From the NCBI GenBank assembly GCA_036925085.1, contig JAUPFP010000027.1:3461501-3525500 (forward strand): a stretch of 64,000 bases of DNA, read 5' to 3'. This stretch comes from Brachycybe producta (Eukaryota > Arthropoda > Diplopoda > Playtdesmida > Andrognathidae). This document shows, in pieces, positions 1-12,745 of this stretch; position 1 is the stretch's first letter, and each line of letters begins with the position of its first letter. The notes under the pieces were generated by a model that worked only from the letters and a program-made list of their open reading frames with translations, did not search any database and had not been told where the DNA came from. The translations under genes and the position numbers were made by a program.

Positions 1-862
1 TTACGCGCCGCCACTTTTTTTTTAAATAAAATAAAATTGGCCCCCTGGTCCTCTTGTTGGTCGATATCCGATTAATTGTTTCAACTAAAACTGAAGAGCA
101 ACAAATAAAAGTTGGATCGGATGAACAAAATACAAAAGATCAATTTCTGAATTGACAAGCCAGAATTGATCGTCTGCAGCTAGCGTTCTTTCTCTTTCAA
201 TTCTCTACACTTCGATTTTTCTGTTCACAGCCCTGAGCCCTCCATAAATCCACGTCAATCTTTTTGTTTTGAGGGGTGGTTAGGGGGAGGGGGAGAATTT
301 AAGCAGCCTTTGCAATTGATGAGAAGAAGGAACGCATGAATAGAGAGAGAGAGAGAGAGAGAAACTGGAAGGAAAGGAGAGAAGGAAACTGGATTTTGCG
401 CGTGGGGGTTGACAAGCTTTAGAACGTGGGAACGAACGCAGCAGCAGCATTTGTTGAAACCGTCATCATGCTTTGAAACGATGAGAAAATAATTCTAATT
501 AGTTTTTTTTTGAAAAAAGAGAGAGAGAGAGAAATGAAGCGCTGCCCACATCATTTCAAAAAAGGAGAGAGAGAGAGAGAGAGAGACCAATGAAAAATGA
601 AGACAGAAACGAAATGACGTCAAGTCTGAATTGATCGGTTTGTGTTGTGGTAGTTTTCTAGTCTCATTTTATTATTTTTTTTTTTTTATATTTCACATAA
701 AAACAAAGATGAAAGTTGATTGGCTGGCTCTCAAGGAACAGTTTGGATTGAACTGATCAGTTGATGGAGGAGTGAGGCCTCGGATTGAAGAAGAGAAGGT
801 AGACGCGTGCTTTGGAACGCGTCAATTAAAAAGAAAAGGAGTCTTCAAGGTTCAACACAAAG
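1..862. other. gene-free 5' flank of the MADF gene
   Basis: I find no supported coding exon here. The stretch is AT-rich and holds short (GA)n tracts near 343-361, 519-534 and 566-586. It presumably contains the promoter and 5' UTR of the MADF gene, but I cannot identify a TATA box or start site with confidence. Confidence 0.5.
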
Positions 863-1577
863 ATGGCTGCTGTTATGGATAATGATAATGATGATAATGA
901 GAGTAAAAAGCCAAGTGCTAAGATTGGTTTTTGGAGTCCGAAATTGATCAGTGATTTCCTGAAGATGTATCGATCTCTGCCGTGTTTGTGGCAGGTGAAG
1001 TCGGCCGACTACTTGAACAAGGCTAAAAAGGAACTCGCCTACGAACAGTTGGTCGAATTGTGTCGACAAAAGTTGGACGATGTGGACGCTGATTTTGTCA
1101 GATCGAAAATTAACATATTTCGAGGTTGTTTTCGAAAGGAATGGAAAAAGGTGAAGGTTTCCAGACAATTGGGCGAAGTTTACACACCCAGACTATGGTA
1201 TTATCACCTTCTCTTGTTTACCATGGAAGATCAACAATCGGAAAATCAATCGTCGGCATCGAACGTAGTGGGGAGCACCACCGCCGCCGCCGTTGCCGAT
1301 GTCACCCAGAAAAATCAAATTAACCAGGTAATTAGGATTATAACAAAATTGCGTTTTTCAACTAATCAGACTTGTTTAGAGGCTAGAATTCAAGTCTCTC
1401 TCTCTCTGTACCAATCCCGCGAATTACAATTATTACAATTATATACTCTGCCAGCAGCCGGTTGGCCTATGGCAGAGGAATCTTAAGTTGCAAGATGCAT
1501 TGTCAATATATAATAACTACAAAATTGCATTGCAAATGTAAATACAGTCATGAATCAGTTGTAATTCGGGAGGTTCG

Positions 1578-1612
<35 letters not shown>

Positions 1613-2680
1613 GCAATTAAGGTGGAATTTCTTTGATTGAATTCTAGCCTCTAAACAAGTCTCTTTGGTTGACCATTGATGTAATAATGGTCATCATTGT
1701 AGGATGTTATCAGGTAATGTTTTCTGATACATTGATGACCTGAATCTTCAGTACATAAATAAATGATAAATACAATATGCTTATTATTATTATTTGGCAT
1801 TTTCTCACGGTCCTATTAATTATTTTGTGGGTTCACTAAAGAAAGAGAAAAAAAATTATGACAAATTGCATTGAATTGTCACATCTAGCAGCCCATGACG
1901 GAATGAATTTTCCAAGTTAACCTATGTAAGTTTTAAAGGATTTTTTTTTCCTCGACGATTTCTTTGCAGGATGCCAATTATGTTCCAGACAAAGTTGCTA
2001 CAAGAAATGGTGACGCCGCCGTTCCTCCTTCCACCACTCAAAGTATATCTAGGGTACAAAGTGCGCCTAGGGTTCGGAGTCTGCCTAGGGTACGAAGTGT
2101 ACCTAAGGTACGAGATATGCCTAGGTTACGAAGTTCGCCGAGGAAAAGGAAGAACGTGGATGTGGATCCGGAGGAAGAAGTTTCCAAACCAGGACTTTAT
2201 GAAAAAGCTGAGAAAGTTTTAAAATTAGATGAATATGATGCTTTTGGTGTCACCGTTGCAGCAAAATTACGCAAAATGGGTCAGAAACAGGCCATTTTTG
2301 CAGAGAAATTGATTAATGATGCTGTGTTCAAAGGAATGTTGGACCAATTGTCTCATCTGTCGGAAATTGTTACTCCGAATAGGTCTTTTATCGAGGCGGG
2401 TGGAGGTGGTGGTGGTGGTAATGGTGAAAATTACCACAATTTTCGTAATGTTCTCGGCGGTAACCCTTTAAGTTTTGCTCAGGCAACGTACGCTGTGGAA
2501 ACGCCTGAAAATCTCAGTAAGGATTCTATTGTAGTAATGGACGCAATGGGCAACAAACAACCTCAACAGTGTTACGTCAAATATAATATTAGACAGATTC
2601 GTCCACCTTCTGTCGTCTATTCTAACGAAAGTTCCAGTTCGGAGTTTCACTTGGATTCACAAACGGACAATAATTGTTAA
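863..2680 (+). CDS. MADF-domain (Adf1-like) DNA-binding protein, two exons
   Basis: Exons are 863-1327 and 1970-2680, joined in phase 0 (CAG|gtaatt ... tttgcag|GAT), giving 391 aa. Residues about 28-115 read as a MADF domain: an LISDFLKMYRSLPCLW start, conserved Trp and Tyr positions, then KINIFRGCFRKEWKKV, followed by the YTPRLWYYHLLLF block usual in arthropod members. MADF domains are Myb/SANT-like DNA-binding modules. Residues about 242-280 (DEYDAFGVTVAAKLRKMGQK) resemble the C-terminal BESS-type interaction motif. Between them lies a basic RVRSxP tandem repeat (about 182-215) ending in RKRK, a probable nuclear localisation signal. A Gly run is near residue 300. Such proteins are either host regulators or companions of PIF/Harbinger transposons; I see no transposase next to it. 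A poly(A) signal AATAAA is at 2775-2780. The single intron carries a TIR element. Confidence 0.85.
1368..1662. mobile_element. 295-bp TIR element (MITE) in the MADF intron
   Basis: The ends are perfect 26-bp inverted repeats: 1368-1393 begins AGACTTGTTTAGAGGCTAG, and 1637-1662 is its reverse complement. No coding capacity is visible. A (GA)n tract at 1580-1611 lies inside. The same terminal motif recurs around 52055-52721, so this is a family. It is non-autonomous and its superfamily is not determined. Confidence 0.8.
2048..2152 (+). repeat. in-frame 18-bp minisatellite in MADF gene exon 2
   Basis: About six imperfect 18-bp units of the type CCTAGGGTACGAAGTGTG encode SRVQSAP, RVRSLP, RVRSVP, KVRDMP and RLRSSP. 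The frame is maintained, so the repeat lengthens a basic linker between the MADF and BESS-like parts. Confidence 0.8.
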
Positions 2681-4182
2681 TTATTTATTTGTTTCGTAGA
2701 AATTAAACTTTTCTGTGTTTTTTTTTTTGTAAAAATATTTATTCATTAATTAAAATATAAACATTGAAATAGTAAATAAATAGGGTTTTCTCTAGTATAG
2801 AATTTACGCGTTGCATAATTTCCGTTTTCCAAACTTAGAATTGTTTTACAAGTTTTCAGGAATTGTTATTACGCTCCCTCGCTCGTTTTATTCTAATTAA
2901 TGCCTCCATGAGTCGTCGATTAGGAAGTTATTTGCTTGTACGGTGCTAAAAATTTCTTAAGAGACAATTGATGACATCACGAGAGGTCGACAGATTCATT
3001 TAGTCAAAGCAATTTGACAGTTTGAGCGAAAATAGGCGAAAATAGTTTTTAATGAAATGTTACTGTAAACCCCCTCCCCCCCCCCCCCCCCCCCCAAAAA
3101 AGGGTCAATTTCAAACTGAACTATATAATGTTTATTTTTTAAGATATTACCATGAAAAAACGTTTAACATAATCTTTTATCATTCTGGTTTTGAAAACGT
3201 TTGGTTCGCCTTTTTGCATTCAGATTTAACAAAAAAAAACCCTTCTGTGGAGCATAGTATTAGTCACTGCAGTGGCGCCATCTGGGGGGGGGTACAAAAG
3301 CAAAGTATCTACTCAGCCCCCTTAAGAGGCCGTGTTCTCAAAACCAAGAAGATAAATTGAAAGAAATGCAAATCACAAGGTGAGAAAAACTAATATAAAC
3401 TTGTTTTAAAAGTTTAGGAAAATATTTTGTCATCTGCTCAAAAAAAAAAAAAAATGAAGGGTTTTCTAAAGAAGGTGCTGCCACCTGACGTCTATTTGGG
3501 TTAATCTTCGATGATTGATGTGTTTTTGGCCGCCGCTAGACGGCGCTTGAGAGAGTGCAACCAGTGATAATCGTAATGGAATAATTTGGCTGATTGTTTT
3601 GTCAATTCCGGGCAGCAACAGACAGCAATGTGTGATTAGGTTGTGTTTTTTTTTGTGTGGGTTTGAATATTATTGTTGTATCAATCCGTGCGGCGGTTAC
3701 GAGAAGGATCAGGACTCCAGGAGGAGATCAGAAATTAGTGGACAGTGCGACAGTATCTTCGAAGCTTAGAGAGAGAATTATTAAGTTCAGGCGTGGTTTG
3801 CTTTTATTATTGTCTGTTGTGGTCATCTGTAATCTCGATTAGGTTTGCCTGGTGTCTCCCCCCCCCCCCTTTAATAATAGACGTCCCAAATAGAGAGAGA
3901 GAGAGAGAGATCGCAGACTGAAAACAATTATGGTGGACGGTGACAAACGCTTCTCCTGTTGCTAAAGTGAAGTTCTCCTTTTAATTGTTTTATTTTGTGT
4001 ACAATCATCTTTAATATCGTTAAATATAGGTGTTATTCATATGTGGTTCTAACTTCAGGTGGTGTTTTTAGATAGTGGTGAGGGAGGGAGTGGACAGAGT
4101 CCAAAGTTCCCTTATTGTCTTTACGAAGAGGACGAGGAGGTGGACTGACGGACACAAGAGGACGTTATTAATAAATTATCCA
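2681..4182. other. intergenic stretch between the MADF gene and the CP2 locus
   Basis: It begins with the MADF gene 3' UTR (AATAAA at 2775). It holds a C-run near 3069-3095, a G-run near 3284, an A-run near 3439 and a (GA)n tract near 3892-3910. The part from about 3500 on may be promoter or 5' UTR of the CP2 gene. No further coding exon is supported. Confidence 0.4.
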
Positions 4183-4194
4183 CTGATGATAAGT

Positions 4195-4783
4195 ATGGAT
4201 AACGCCACCGCCTTAGCTAGGACTAATCGGAGTGGTGACAATGGTGTCGTCGTTGTAAACAACGGTGGCGGCGTTGGAGGAGGAGGGACGGCGGCGGCGG
4301 CGGTAGGTTCTTTAATCTCTGTTGGAGGAGGAGGAGGAGGAGGGACACAAGATCACCATAATAACCATCATAACAACCACCATCATCATCATCATCACCA
4401 CCATCATCGCCAGGAAGTCACGAGTGATAACAATCGAACGTCCACCGTCTCTTCTTCCACCTCCTCCACCGCAGCAGCAGCTTCTCATCAGAGTCTCATA
4501 TCGAGTGGTGGTGGTGGCGGCTTGGTCAATGGTTCGACCACAGCCGCCGCTTTCGTCGTTTCTTCGGCGGCTGCAGCGGCCACCTTGACCCCTGACCTGG
4601 ATAGCCTCTATGGGTCAGCGTCGTCCACTCGAAAGAGAAAGATCTCTAAAATGTGGGAAACTGTTTACGGAGCAACTGCCATTATGGACACTAACAGTCT
4701 TTTCGGACATTCTCTTTATAACGTGCTGGGACGACAACAAAACGAACATGACAACAGACAGCCACAAAAAGAGCTGAGAAAAG
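4195..4783 (+). CDS. putative 5' coding exon (long N-terminal isoform of the CP2 gene, or separate ORF)
   Basis: An open frame from ATG 4195 runs to a stop at 4831. It is rich in Gly, Ala, Ser, Asn and a His run (about 4370-4410), like disordered transcription-factor N-termini. It ends with a less repetitive part, TRKRKISKMWETVYGATAI. A possible donor (AAAAG|gtcaac, 4783/4784, phase 1) would join in frame to the acceptor at 6250/6251 (aataaaag|ATTCG), continuing through STTK into the CP2 start methionine. That would add about 200 residues. The donor is weak and low-complexity frames can stay open by chance. I recognise no domain. Confidence 0.4.
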
Positions 4784-4833
4784 GTCAACACAATTTGCGC
4801 TTTTATTCTTTGTTTTCTGTGTTGTTTATTTAG

Positions 4834-6250
4834 TGAGCGAGAGTTCTCTCTCGCTCAACTTGTTTGACCTTCACTTAATCTGTCACATTTTGTCACATTC
4901 ACGTTTCTAGAAGCACACGCAAAATACTGCTGGAAAACAGTAGCGTAATTTATGTTCGCTTTGTCACTCCTGGTTCATCGAGTATGGCGACGTAGGCCTA
5001 CTCGTGGAGAGAGAGAGAGAGGGGGAGACATTCGCGTAAATAAGTAGGGTTTCATGGCGCCATATTGTGTCCTCATTTAGTCTGAAAAATATAGGCTGAG
5101 AAAGCTTTCAAAAAACACAGCAATTGTAGGAACCCAATGAAAATTAATAAATTAGTGAGGAACTGCGGAATCCCAATTTTTATTAAAAAAAAAAAAAGAG
5201 AACTAATGTACGGAGCCCTGTTGAGGACATTGAAATAAATAAATTTGACTCGGACTCTTTCAAAATCTCGACTTGAATATAAGTCGAGATCTCGAGATAG
5301 TAAGTCGAGATTTTGAAAGAGTCCGAGTCAAATTTATTTATTTCAATGTCCTCAACAGGGCTCCGTACTAATAAGATTAATTTGTAGAAAATTTGTTTCA
5401 ACAATTTTAGATTGTGTTTATTTTAAATGGATTTCTATGTTGTACTCTTTTCTTTCAATTTCTGCGTTTTAGGCAGGACGTTGTCTGCGAGCAACGTAGT
5501 TAGGTTAGTTAGTTGTTAACTTATCTGTGAATCTTGGTTTGCTGCAAAGGATTTTTGGGTTATTTTTGAGAGTGTGGTGGACGCCATTTTGGGGCCTTAG
5601 TAACTAGTTGCTTATTATGTTGTCATTGGATACAAAGTTGAAAGTTTCATCGCATTTTCTTTCGTTTTTTTGTAATTTGTTTGTCCTTGATGGGTTGTTC
5701 CTCAGATTAGAAGATGAGAAATCGCCTCAATACAAATTAGAGAGAGAGAGAGACCTTGGATTCCCCCCCCTCCCTCATTTAAAACCAGGGAAGGGATGGC
5801 TAAGGGGGAGGGAGTGAGGGGACAAAGGACACTGACTTGTTTTCACTCCCCCCCCCCGCCCCCTTTTTTTTTTTGTCTCTTTTTCTCTAATTCATCATCA
5901 ACATCGTAAAAAAAACGAATGAACAAACACTCTTTTATTGATTCAATAAATAAATGATTATTATTTTGTTTGTTCATCTGGGTTTCATTAAGTGTCACTT
6001 AATTAAAAGGGGGGGGGGGGTTTACGATGATACATGAGTATGATCTGTTTGACCTGTTGAGCCGTTTTGTCGCTGCCCCCACTGGTCACATCTACTGTAG
6101 AAAAAAAAGGGCCTTTCGTTTCTTTGAAGTGTCGAGGACATTTCCCTCACAATCTCCAACTTCCCCCCCCCTTTTCTGTCTTTGTCTTTTTTTTTTAATT
6201 ATAATTAATTGTTTTTTAATTTTCACTTTCGTCGTTTTTTTTAATAAAAG
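4834..6250. other. non-coding stretch upstream of CP2 exon 1
   Basis: It contains a (GA)n tract near 5007, the large perfect hairpin at 5208-5368, C/G homopolymers near 5765, 5848 and 6009, and the T-rich tract that precedes the acceptor at 6250. If the long CP2 isoform is real, this is its first intron. Confidence 0.4.
5208..5368. repeat. perfect 67-bp inverted repeat (hairpin)
   Basis: Arm 5208-5274 (starting GTACGGAGCCCTGTTGAGGA) is exactly reverse complementary to 5302-5368. The 27-nt spacer itself contains a small CGAGATCTCG palindrome. No mismatch is seen in either arm. It could be a foldback element or, if transcribed, a long hairpin RNA. Confidence 0.9.
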
Positions 6251-6264
6251 ATTCGACGACCAAA

Positions 6265-9200
6265 ATGGCGAATTGGCGCGTGGACGAGATCGATAACGAT
6301 TTGGCGGCCGATTTCGATGATAGTCTTTCAGGGCTCGGTGTCGAAATGGGAACGGCCAGCTACAACATGAGGTCAGTCTTACACTTGACCACCGACCGCG
6401 ACCACCTTTGTCCTTCCTCCTTATTACAGAGAATATTCATTTGAAAATTAAACGATTCTCCTCCTTTGTACATTTTTTTAATTAAAATATTAAATTTGTT
6501 TCTGTTTTAATTAATAATAAACCGAAAGCAAAGCCAAAAAAGGTTATTAATTAATTATTTTTATTAATGAATTAATAATTAAATCTATTTTACGAATGTT
6601 TTTTGTTTATTTCGTTGTTCTCTTCCTTTTTTCTTTTAGTGATTTTCATTGGTTTATTTCTTCGTTTTACAGTGAAGCTTTGGATGCGTTACCCACACTG
6701 ACCACTGTCTTCAAACAGGAACCGGACAGTGAGAACGGGTGAGTTATTTATACTTACCGCACTTATATGCAATAATTTGTAGACGTGTAAAACGCATGGC
6801 ACACACACTGTGTGGACAGTGTAGAGAAACTCTTCGTGTTTTTTGTCATAAATTCGGCTGTGAACTCTTGTGAATTTGGTTTTGTTTTTAGATTAAAATA
6901 TTGGAAAGGGCTTCAGGGTTCCTTCTTTCCCTTGAAAAACCCTCCTTCAATAAATTGTCCGGAATGAAATCGTGAATTGGTATTTTTATTGATGAAAATG
7001 GAAAAATTGTTCCCAGAAAGGAGGAGGAGGTGTTTATTTTTAAGAAGAAATGAGAATTTCCAAGGACATTGAAGAAGAAGAAGCATCCTTTTTTATGGTT
7101 GGTTTTGGTTTCGGTGGTTGTTGTGTTTTTTTTTTCCGAGGTTCTTCTATTTGGATCGTGACTTTGTGTTTAATGGACGATGGAAACCATTTTTATAAAT
7201 CATATTCTTCCAACGTGCAAAGGTGTTCCGGTAACTATAATCGGAGACAGGTGGAAACCAGGGGCCTTGGGTTACATGAGGGGCAGTCAGAATGTGTGTT
7301 GCACTCACTCACAACATGTGAACATCAGTTCTGATGATTTGTTGAGTATACTGTCATGAGAAATACCGATTGTCTCAGCAGTTTCATCAACTGTTATTTG
7401 TCGGTTTGATTGTTGATGTGCTTGGTCTGCCAGTGCGATCGTCATCAGTGATGTCAGTACAGCCGTTCTCAAACATTTTGCACCATTTACCGACTTATTT
7501 GCCTCGAAATAACCCGTTTCGCCATAAACTTCACAAACTTGCTTATGAATTTCAGTGGGATTCCCCTTTTTAACCATAAAAATCGGATTAATGCACGAGT
7601 GTCAATTTTGGACGATGGTATAGTAGCAGTTGCCATTGTTGTTAACTTATAAGAGACGACCTATCAACATTACAATCGATCTGGACTATCGATCTATTGA
7701 TAATGAAGCTCAAACAGTGTTGCCTTAACCTCCCATCAAAAAAACATCTGGTCTTGGAAGAAAATGATGACCGGGTGCAACTTACTTTTTGGCTGCCCCT
7801 CGTTTTTTTGTCTTTCTTGTCTTAGAAGGGAAGTTCAATCAGTCAATTATCAATTTTCATGATTAAATGTTTCAAAATGAGCTTTTTGAAATTTGAAGCA
7901 GATGTCTATAAAAAGTTTAATTTGAAAGATACCAAAATGAAAATACCTTTTAATTGATTGAGCCACCTGTTCTAGTTTTTCTAAGCCACCTTTAATCATC
8001 TGAAAATGCAGAAAAATCACGAGAGTTCGAAAATCCTCCCAAGGGTGTTCCTGAGTGACTCGTGATATGCGCCTGGGTGGGGTGGGGGGGAGGCATTGTA
8101 AGGTTCAGATCTGATAGATAACAATGAACAAAATTCAGTCTGTCTACTCATCTTCTTGTAATAATAGTTTCTATTAGGGTCAGCTTATAAGTTACCCCGA
8201 TACATCTTAATAACGAGAACAACAAGACTGACAACCTGTGTGACGTCATAAGTGCGCGTGCCCCATAAAAAGCGACCTTCTCTCCTCCTCTTTCTCAGGG
8301 AACCTCATTTTAATTGTCATTAATATTATTATTATTAATGGGGGGGTGTTCATTTTATTTTAGGGGATTTGTTGTAATTTTTCATTTGATGAAATTTTGA
8401 TGGCTCTGTTTGTTTATTTAATGATCATTGATCTCTCAATTAATTAAACAAACAAACAAATTTTGCAATAAAAAAATGTTTAAACATTAAAATAGAGGAA
8501 GAAATAAAAAAGGGGGATCATTCATCATGAAATAGGAAAAAGTCAATCATTACTGTTGGGGGGGAGGAGCGGTGTTGGTGCTCGTCGTCGTCGTCACGGC
8601 CGTCGTTTGGCATATCAATGAAGTTGTACCAGCTTGTGGCACGTACGACTTCACAATCGCCCCCCCCCCCCTCCGTGTCTGATTTACAATTACAGGTAGA
8701 CAGAGAGAGAAACGCGTGTTCAGTCTCCCTCCCTCCCTCCATTATCTGAGGTATATTCAGTCCACTTTTTTTTGTGTGTGTGTTCTGTTAAAGTCAGGTT
8801 TTTTTTTTAAAAAAATAACGAGTTCTTCAGGAGAATAATAAAAAAGTAGGGCTGATTGGATTTGAGAACGCACTTTTTGAAATGACACGCGCACACGATG
8901 AACTCCGATATATAATAATCCTCCTCCTTTTCTGGGTTCATCTTTAGTTTGTGACGTCATCATGGTCCGGGGTCGAGTAGAAACAACTGGTCATTTCTTT
9001 TTTTTGTTTTGACATAATGTCAATTTTGAATTTTAACAATTTCTAAAACAAATGACAATTTTAGGATTCGGTTCAAGTAGAAAGAAGAGTTTCAAGTTTT
9101 TTGGTGAATTTTTATGAAGTTGATGGAGAAAGATAAAAAAAAACTAGAAAAATAATTAATTCATATAAAATAGATAATTATAATCGGTCAAGAAACAATA

Positions 9201-10975
9201 ATTGAAGACTGTGTCCTCCTTAGGGGAACCTGTTCCACCCAAGCATTAATGTGCCCCCCCCCCAAAAAAAGAAACTTATTTATAAATATTTTAATAGATA
9301 AATATGAAATGTCTGCGTTTTTGTGTCAATTTTGACGTGTTTACAAACACACAACCCCGAAATTGGCTAAATGTGTACTGTGTTCGTTAAGTGCCACTTA
9401 ATTGATCCTCCCTTTTCTACCCGTTACTCCCTTCCTCTCCCCCTTTTCATTTAACCCCTTCCCTAAAAGATGGCTGCTTGTTGGAGTTGTTAATCCTATT
9501 ATGAATAATCGATCCCGGGTTAAATAATTAAATGACCATTTTCTTATTTCAGAATTGGTGGTCCTGCGAGTCCAACTGTTGTTCCCTGTAATGGCCAATC
9601 TAGGTAAGTTAATCACCATCGAAGTTTTAATATTAAAGAGGACGGTGTCGTTTTCCCATAGTCGTCGCCCTTCTTAACCACTAAACTCCACCTGTTCCAC
9701 CGTGTTGTTTATCGTGGGAATCGGTGTTTATTGAATGGGTGGAGGATGGCAGGAATGTTGTTTTAATAAGAGGAAGTATTCATTCATTCGAACTGGAACC
9801 TTGAATTGGATCCAATAATATATGAGAGAGAGAGAGATGAATTAATTAAATATTATGGTTTTCACGTGGTGGTCGGAAACATTTAGATATAAATTATACA
9901 CAAATTAGTGTTGAATTTGGGAGACAATCAATCGATTGGTTCCAATCTTTATCAGTATGAAAAAAACAAAGGAGCATGATGAGCTCATTTGCATATAATG
10001 TTAGATTTGATAGGAAGAAGAGGGGGGGGGGGCGCCACGAAATCCCTCTGACATTAAAATGTGAAAAAGGAGAGGTAAGAGAGAGGCCCAGGGGAGGTGG
10101 TGGTGGTGGTTGAATTTCCAGTTTTTGTTTGAAGTTTTTTTTTAAAACAGGAAATGAAGTCACGTTTTGAACGTAAGTTCCGTATCCATTGGAAATTCTA
10201 ATGTACGAGAATGAGAACGGTTCGATTAATGTTGAACATGATAATTGTTGGGAGTTTATAGTGTGTTTGGGGGGGGGGGGGGTCCTAATAAATTAGACGT
10301 AACACTTGAAAGTGGTCAAAATCAGAGGAACCATTTTCCATTTCCTACCATTTTCAATAATAATAAATACAAAAATGTCTGAAGCTGTGGCTGAAACTTG
10401 TTTGAGGAAATGCGGCGGCGGCGGCGACAGTGGTCACTCTTCTTCTTAGTGGTTGTTGGTCAATTTGTCTTGTGACCACAAATGGAGGGATTTTCATTTT
10501 CTTTGATCTTCAAAACGTGTGTCTACAAATGAAAATTGTCCGTTTTCTTTTTCTAGTCTTATTTTCTTTCGTTTCTCTAAAAGGTATTTTCTCTTTTTAA
10601 AAAAAAAGTCTTTTTGAAACTAACAGCTTGCCCATAGACGAACAATTCTGGCTTGTCAACCATGGATTGATTTTTAATTTTGCCAAAAACATTTAATGCA
10701 ATTCAGTCTTGTTTTTCTTTTGAAATTGTGTGCATCGGGGGGGGGGGGGGGGGGGGGGGGTGTTTGCGAATCAAGACACTCGTTGGACCTTAGTCACATG
10801 ATGGTCCTAGCAAGAAATAATTTGTGGAGAAGTGAGCCGGCTGAATTACCCACCACCAAATAACAATGTATTATGTATAATATATTTCAGAATGCAAATT
10901 TACTAAAGTTAGGATGAAAAAAGGGGCATTTGTGGGAGGGGAGAGAGGCTGAGTTTATATGAAACTTATTCATAT

Positions 10976-11015
<40 letters not shown>

Positions 11016-12710
11016 GTGAATATCGTATTGAAAAATGAATAGATTCCGTTATGAAACGTAGAGAAGTCTAGATTTGCTCTTTCTTTCTGGTGGTCAACTT
11101 GGAACCGGTGTAATCCGGACAAAACCAGTCTGTTTTAACACATATATCATTCTATCACACAAAATATTAATTTTCTACTTTTTTTTTTTGACATTCTGAA
11201 AACATTAAACCCAAAGCACACTTTTATTCTACTATCTTTATCGGCGCTGAATAAAAATTGTTTCAGATTTTTAAATTCCACGTTTCATTTTCTATCCATT
11301 TTGATAGAAAAAAAAGGAATACTGGTGACAAAAAATTAAAATTCATCGATGGTAGAATTTAATTGCGATATAACATGTTTTAATTACTTCTGACAAAAAT
11401 TACAAGGCGAATAATTAATCACGTGACCCTTAAAGGAAAAGAAAAATGAATTAACAGCCCTTGAAATAATTAACACGAACGAAATTAATAAATGACGCAA
11501 TTTAATAATTTATTACGAGAGAGAGAGAGAGAGAGTTATGAAGATTATTGTTTATTATTGTAATTATCATTGCGGAGGTGTTTTCTGATTGGACTAGAAA
11601 CACGATTTTCATGTGGGGTCGCGTGAAATTCAGTTGAATGATTGCCAAACAGAACGACCCAAGTGAGGACGAGGGCCCAGATCATTCTACTTTTGAGTTT
11701 TAGGCAAATTGTGCCTTGTTTTCGGGCGAATAAAAATGCCTAAAGCGAAATCGATTCTCCTGGTCATTTGGGGTCACAGTAATTAAAGTGTGGGTTCAAT
11801 TATCCCCACCCTCGTCGTTTAATACATAATAAATAAATAAATAAATAATAAGAATGGACTTGTGTGTGTGTGTGTCCTCCTGTCTTCAGTCGCGCGACCT
11901 TCAAAGTGTCATCAGGGGATTTGTCTCTTTATTTGAAAGGGAACAACCGTCTTATAATTTCTCTGTTTTAATAGTCAACGTAATAATAAACAAACACCTG
12001 TTTGTTTGTTGGTGGGTGTTTTGTGCTTTACCTGACTACATTGACTACCTGTCTCCCCCCCCCTCTCCCTTCTGGGGAGGGGAGACATTCTCTCATTCTT
12101 CAGGTGTTTTTCTCTCTCTCTACTTGCTTTTAAGTTTTAAGTGAAGTTAGGCTTCTCATTTATCTTTTTCCGTGAAGTGTAATTTTATTTAAGTTTTTCC
12201 ATTTAAGTTTCTAACATAAAAATATTATTAAGGTTGTTTAGCGCCCTCTTCTTCTTTCATGAACTTTGATTGAAGCAGCAGTCAAGTGATTGGCGCTTTT
12301 AGTCTCTCTTTTCTTTTTCGTAACTATTTTTCTCTTGTGTTGTGTGGTTCGAGAAGAACGACGACGACGAATAAGGTTTATACATTTATAAGGAAGGACA
12401 CACACGAAACTTCTTTTTTTTTGTGGTCATTATCAAGTGCATCCTTCTAGAGTTGAACAAGAAAATTTTGAGTGTGAACCGGGCTACAAGAGGGGGAGGG
12501 GGAGGAGGAGGTGGTGGTTTGGAGATTGAACAACAAATGTTAGATACTCTGGAAAACGGTTCCAATGAACTGATTTATGGTTTCACTGCTCATTCACATT
12601 GTAAACGATTGAAAACGGAAAATGGATCTTATGAAGCCACTTTTGATCACGCCCTCATACAATTGGGTTTACGACTGCGAACGGTACAGTACACCACCCT
12701 TACCTTACCT

Positions 12711-12745
<35 letters not shown>

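Noticed and set aside
3052-3842. Two small + strand frames upstream of the CP2 locus
   Set aside because: One starts in a poly-C run; neither has a recognisable domain or fitting splice sites.
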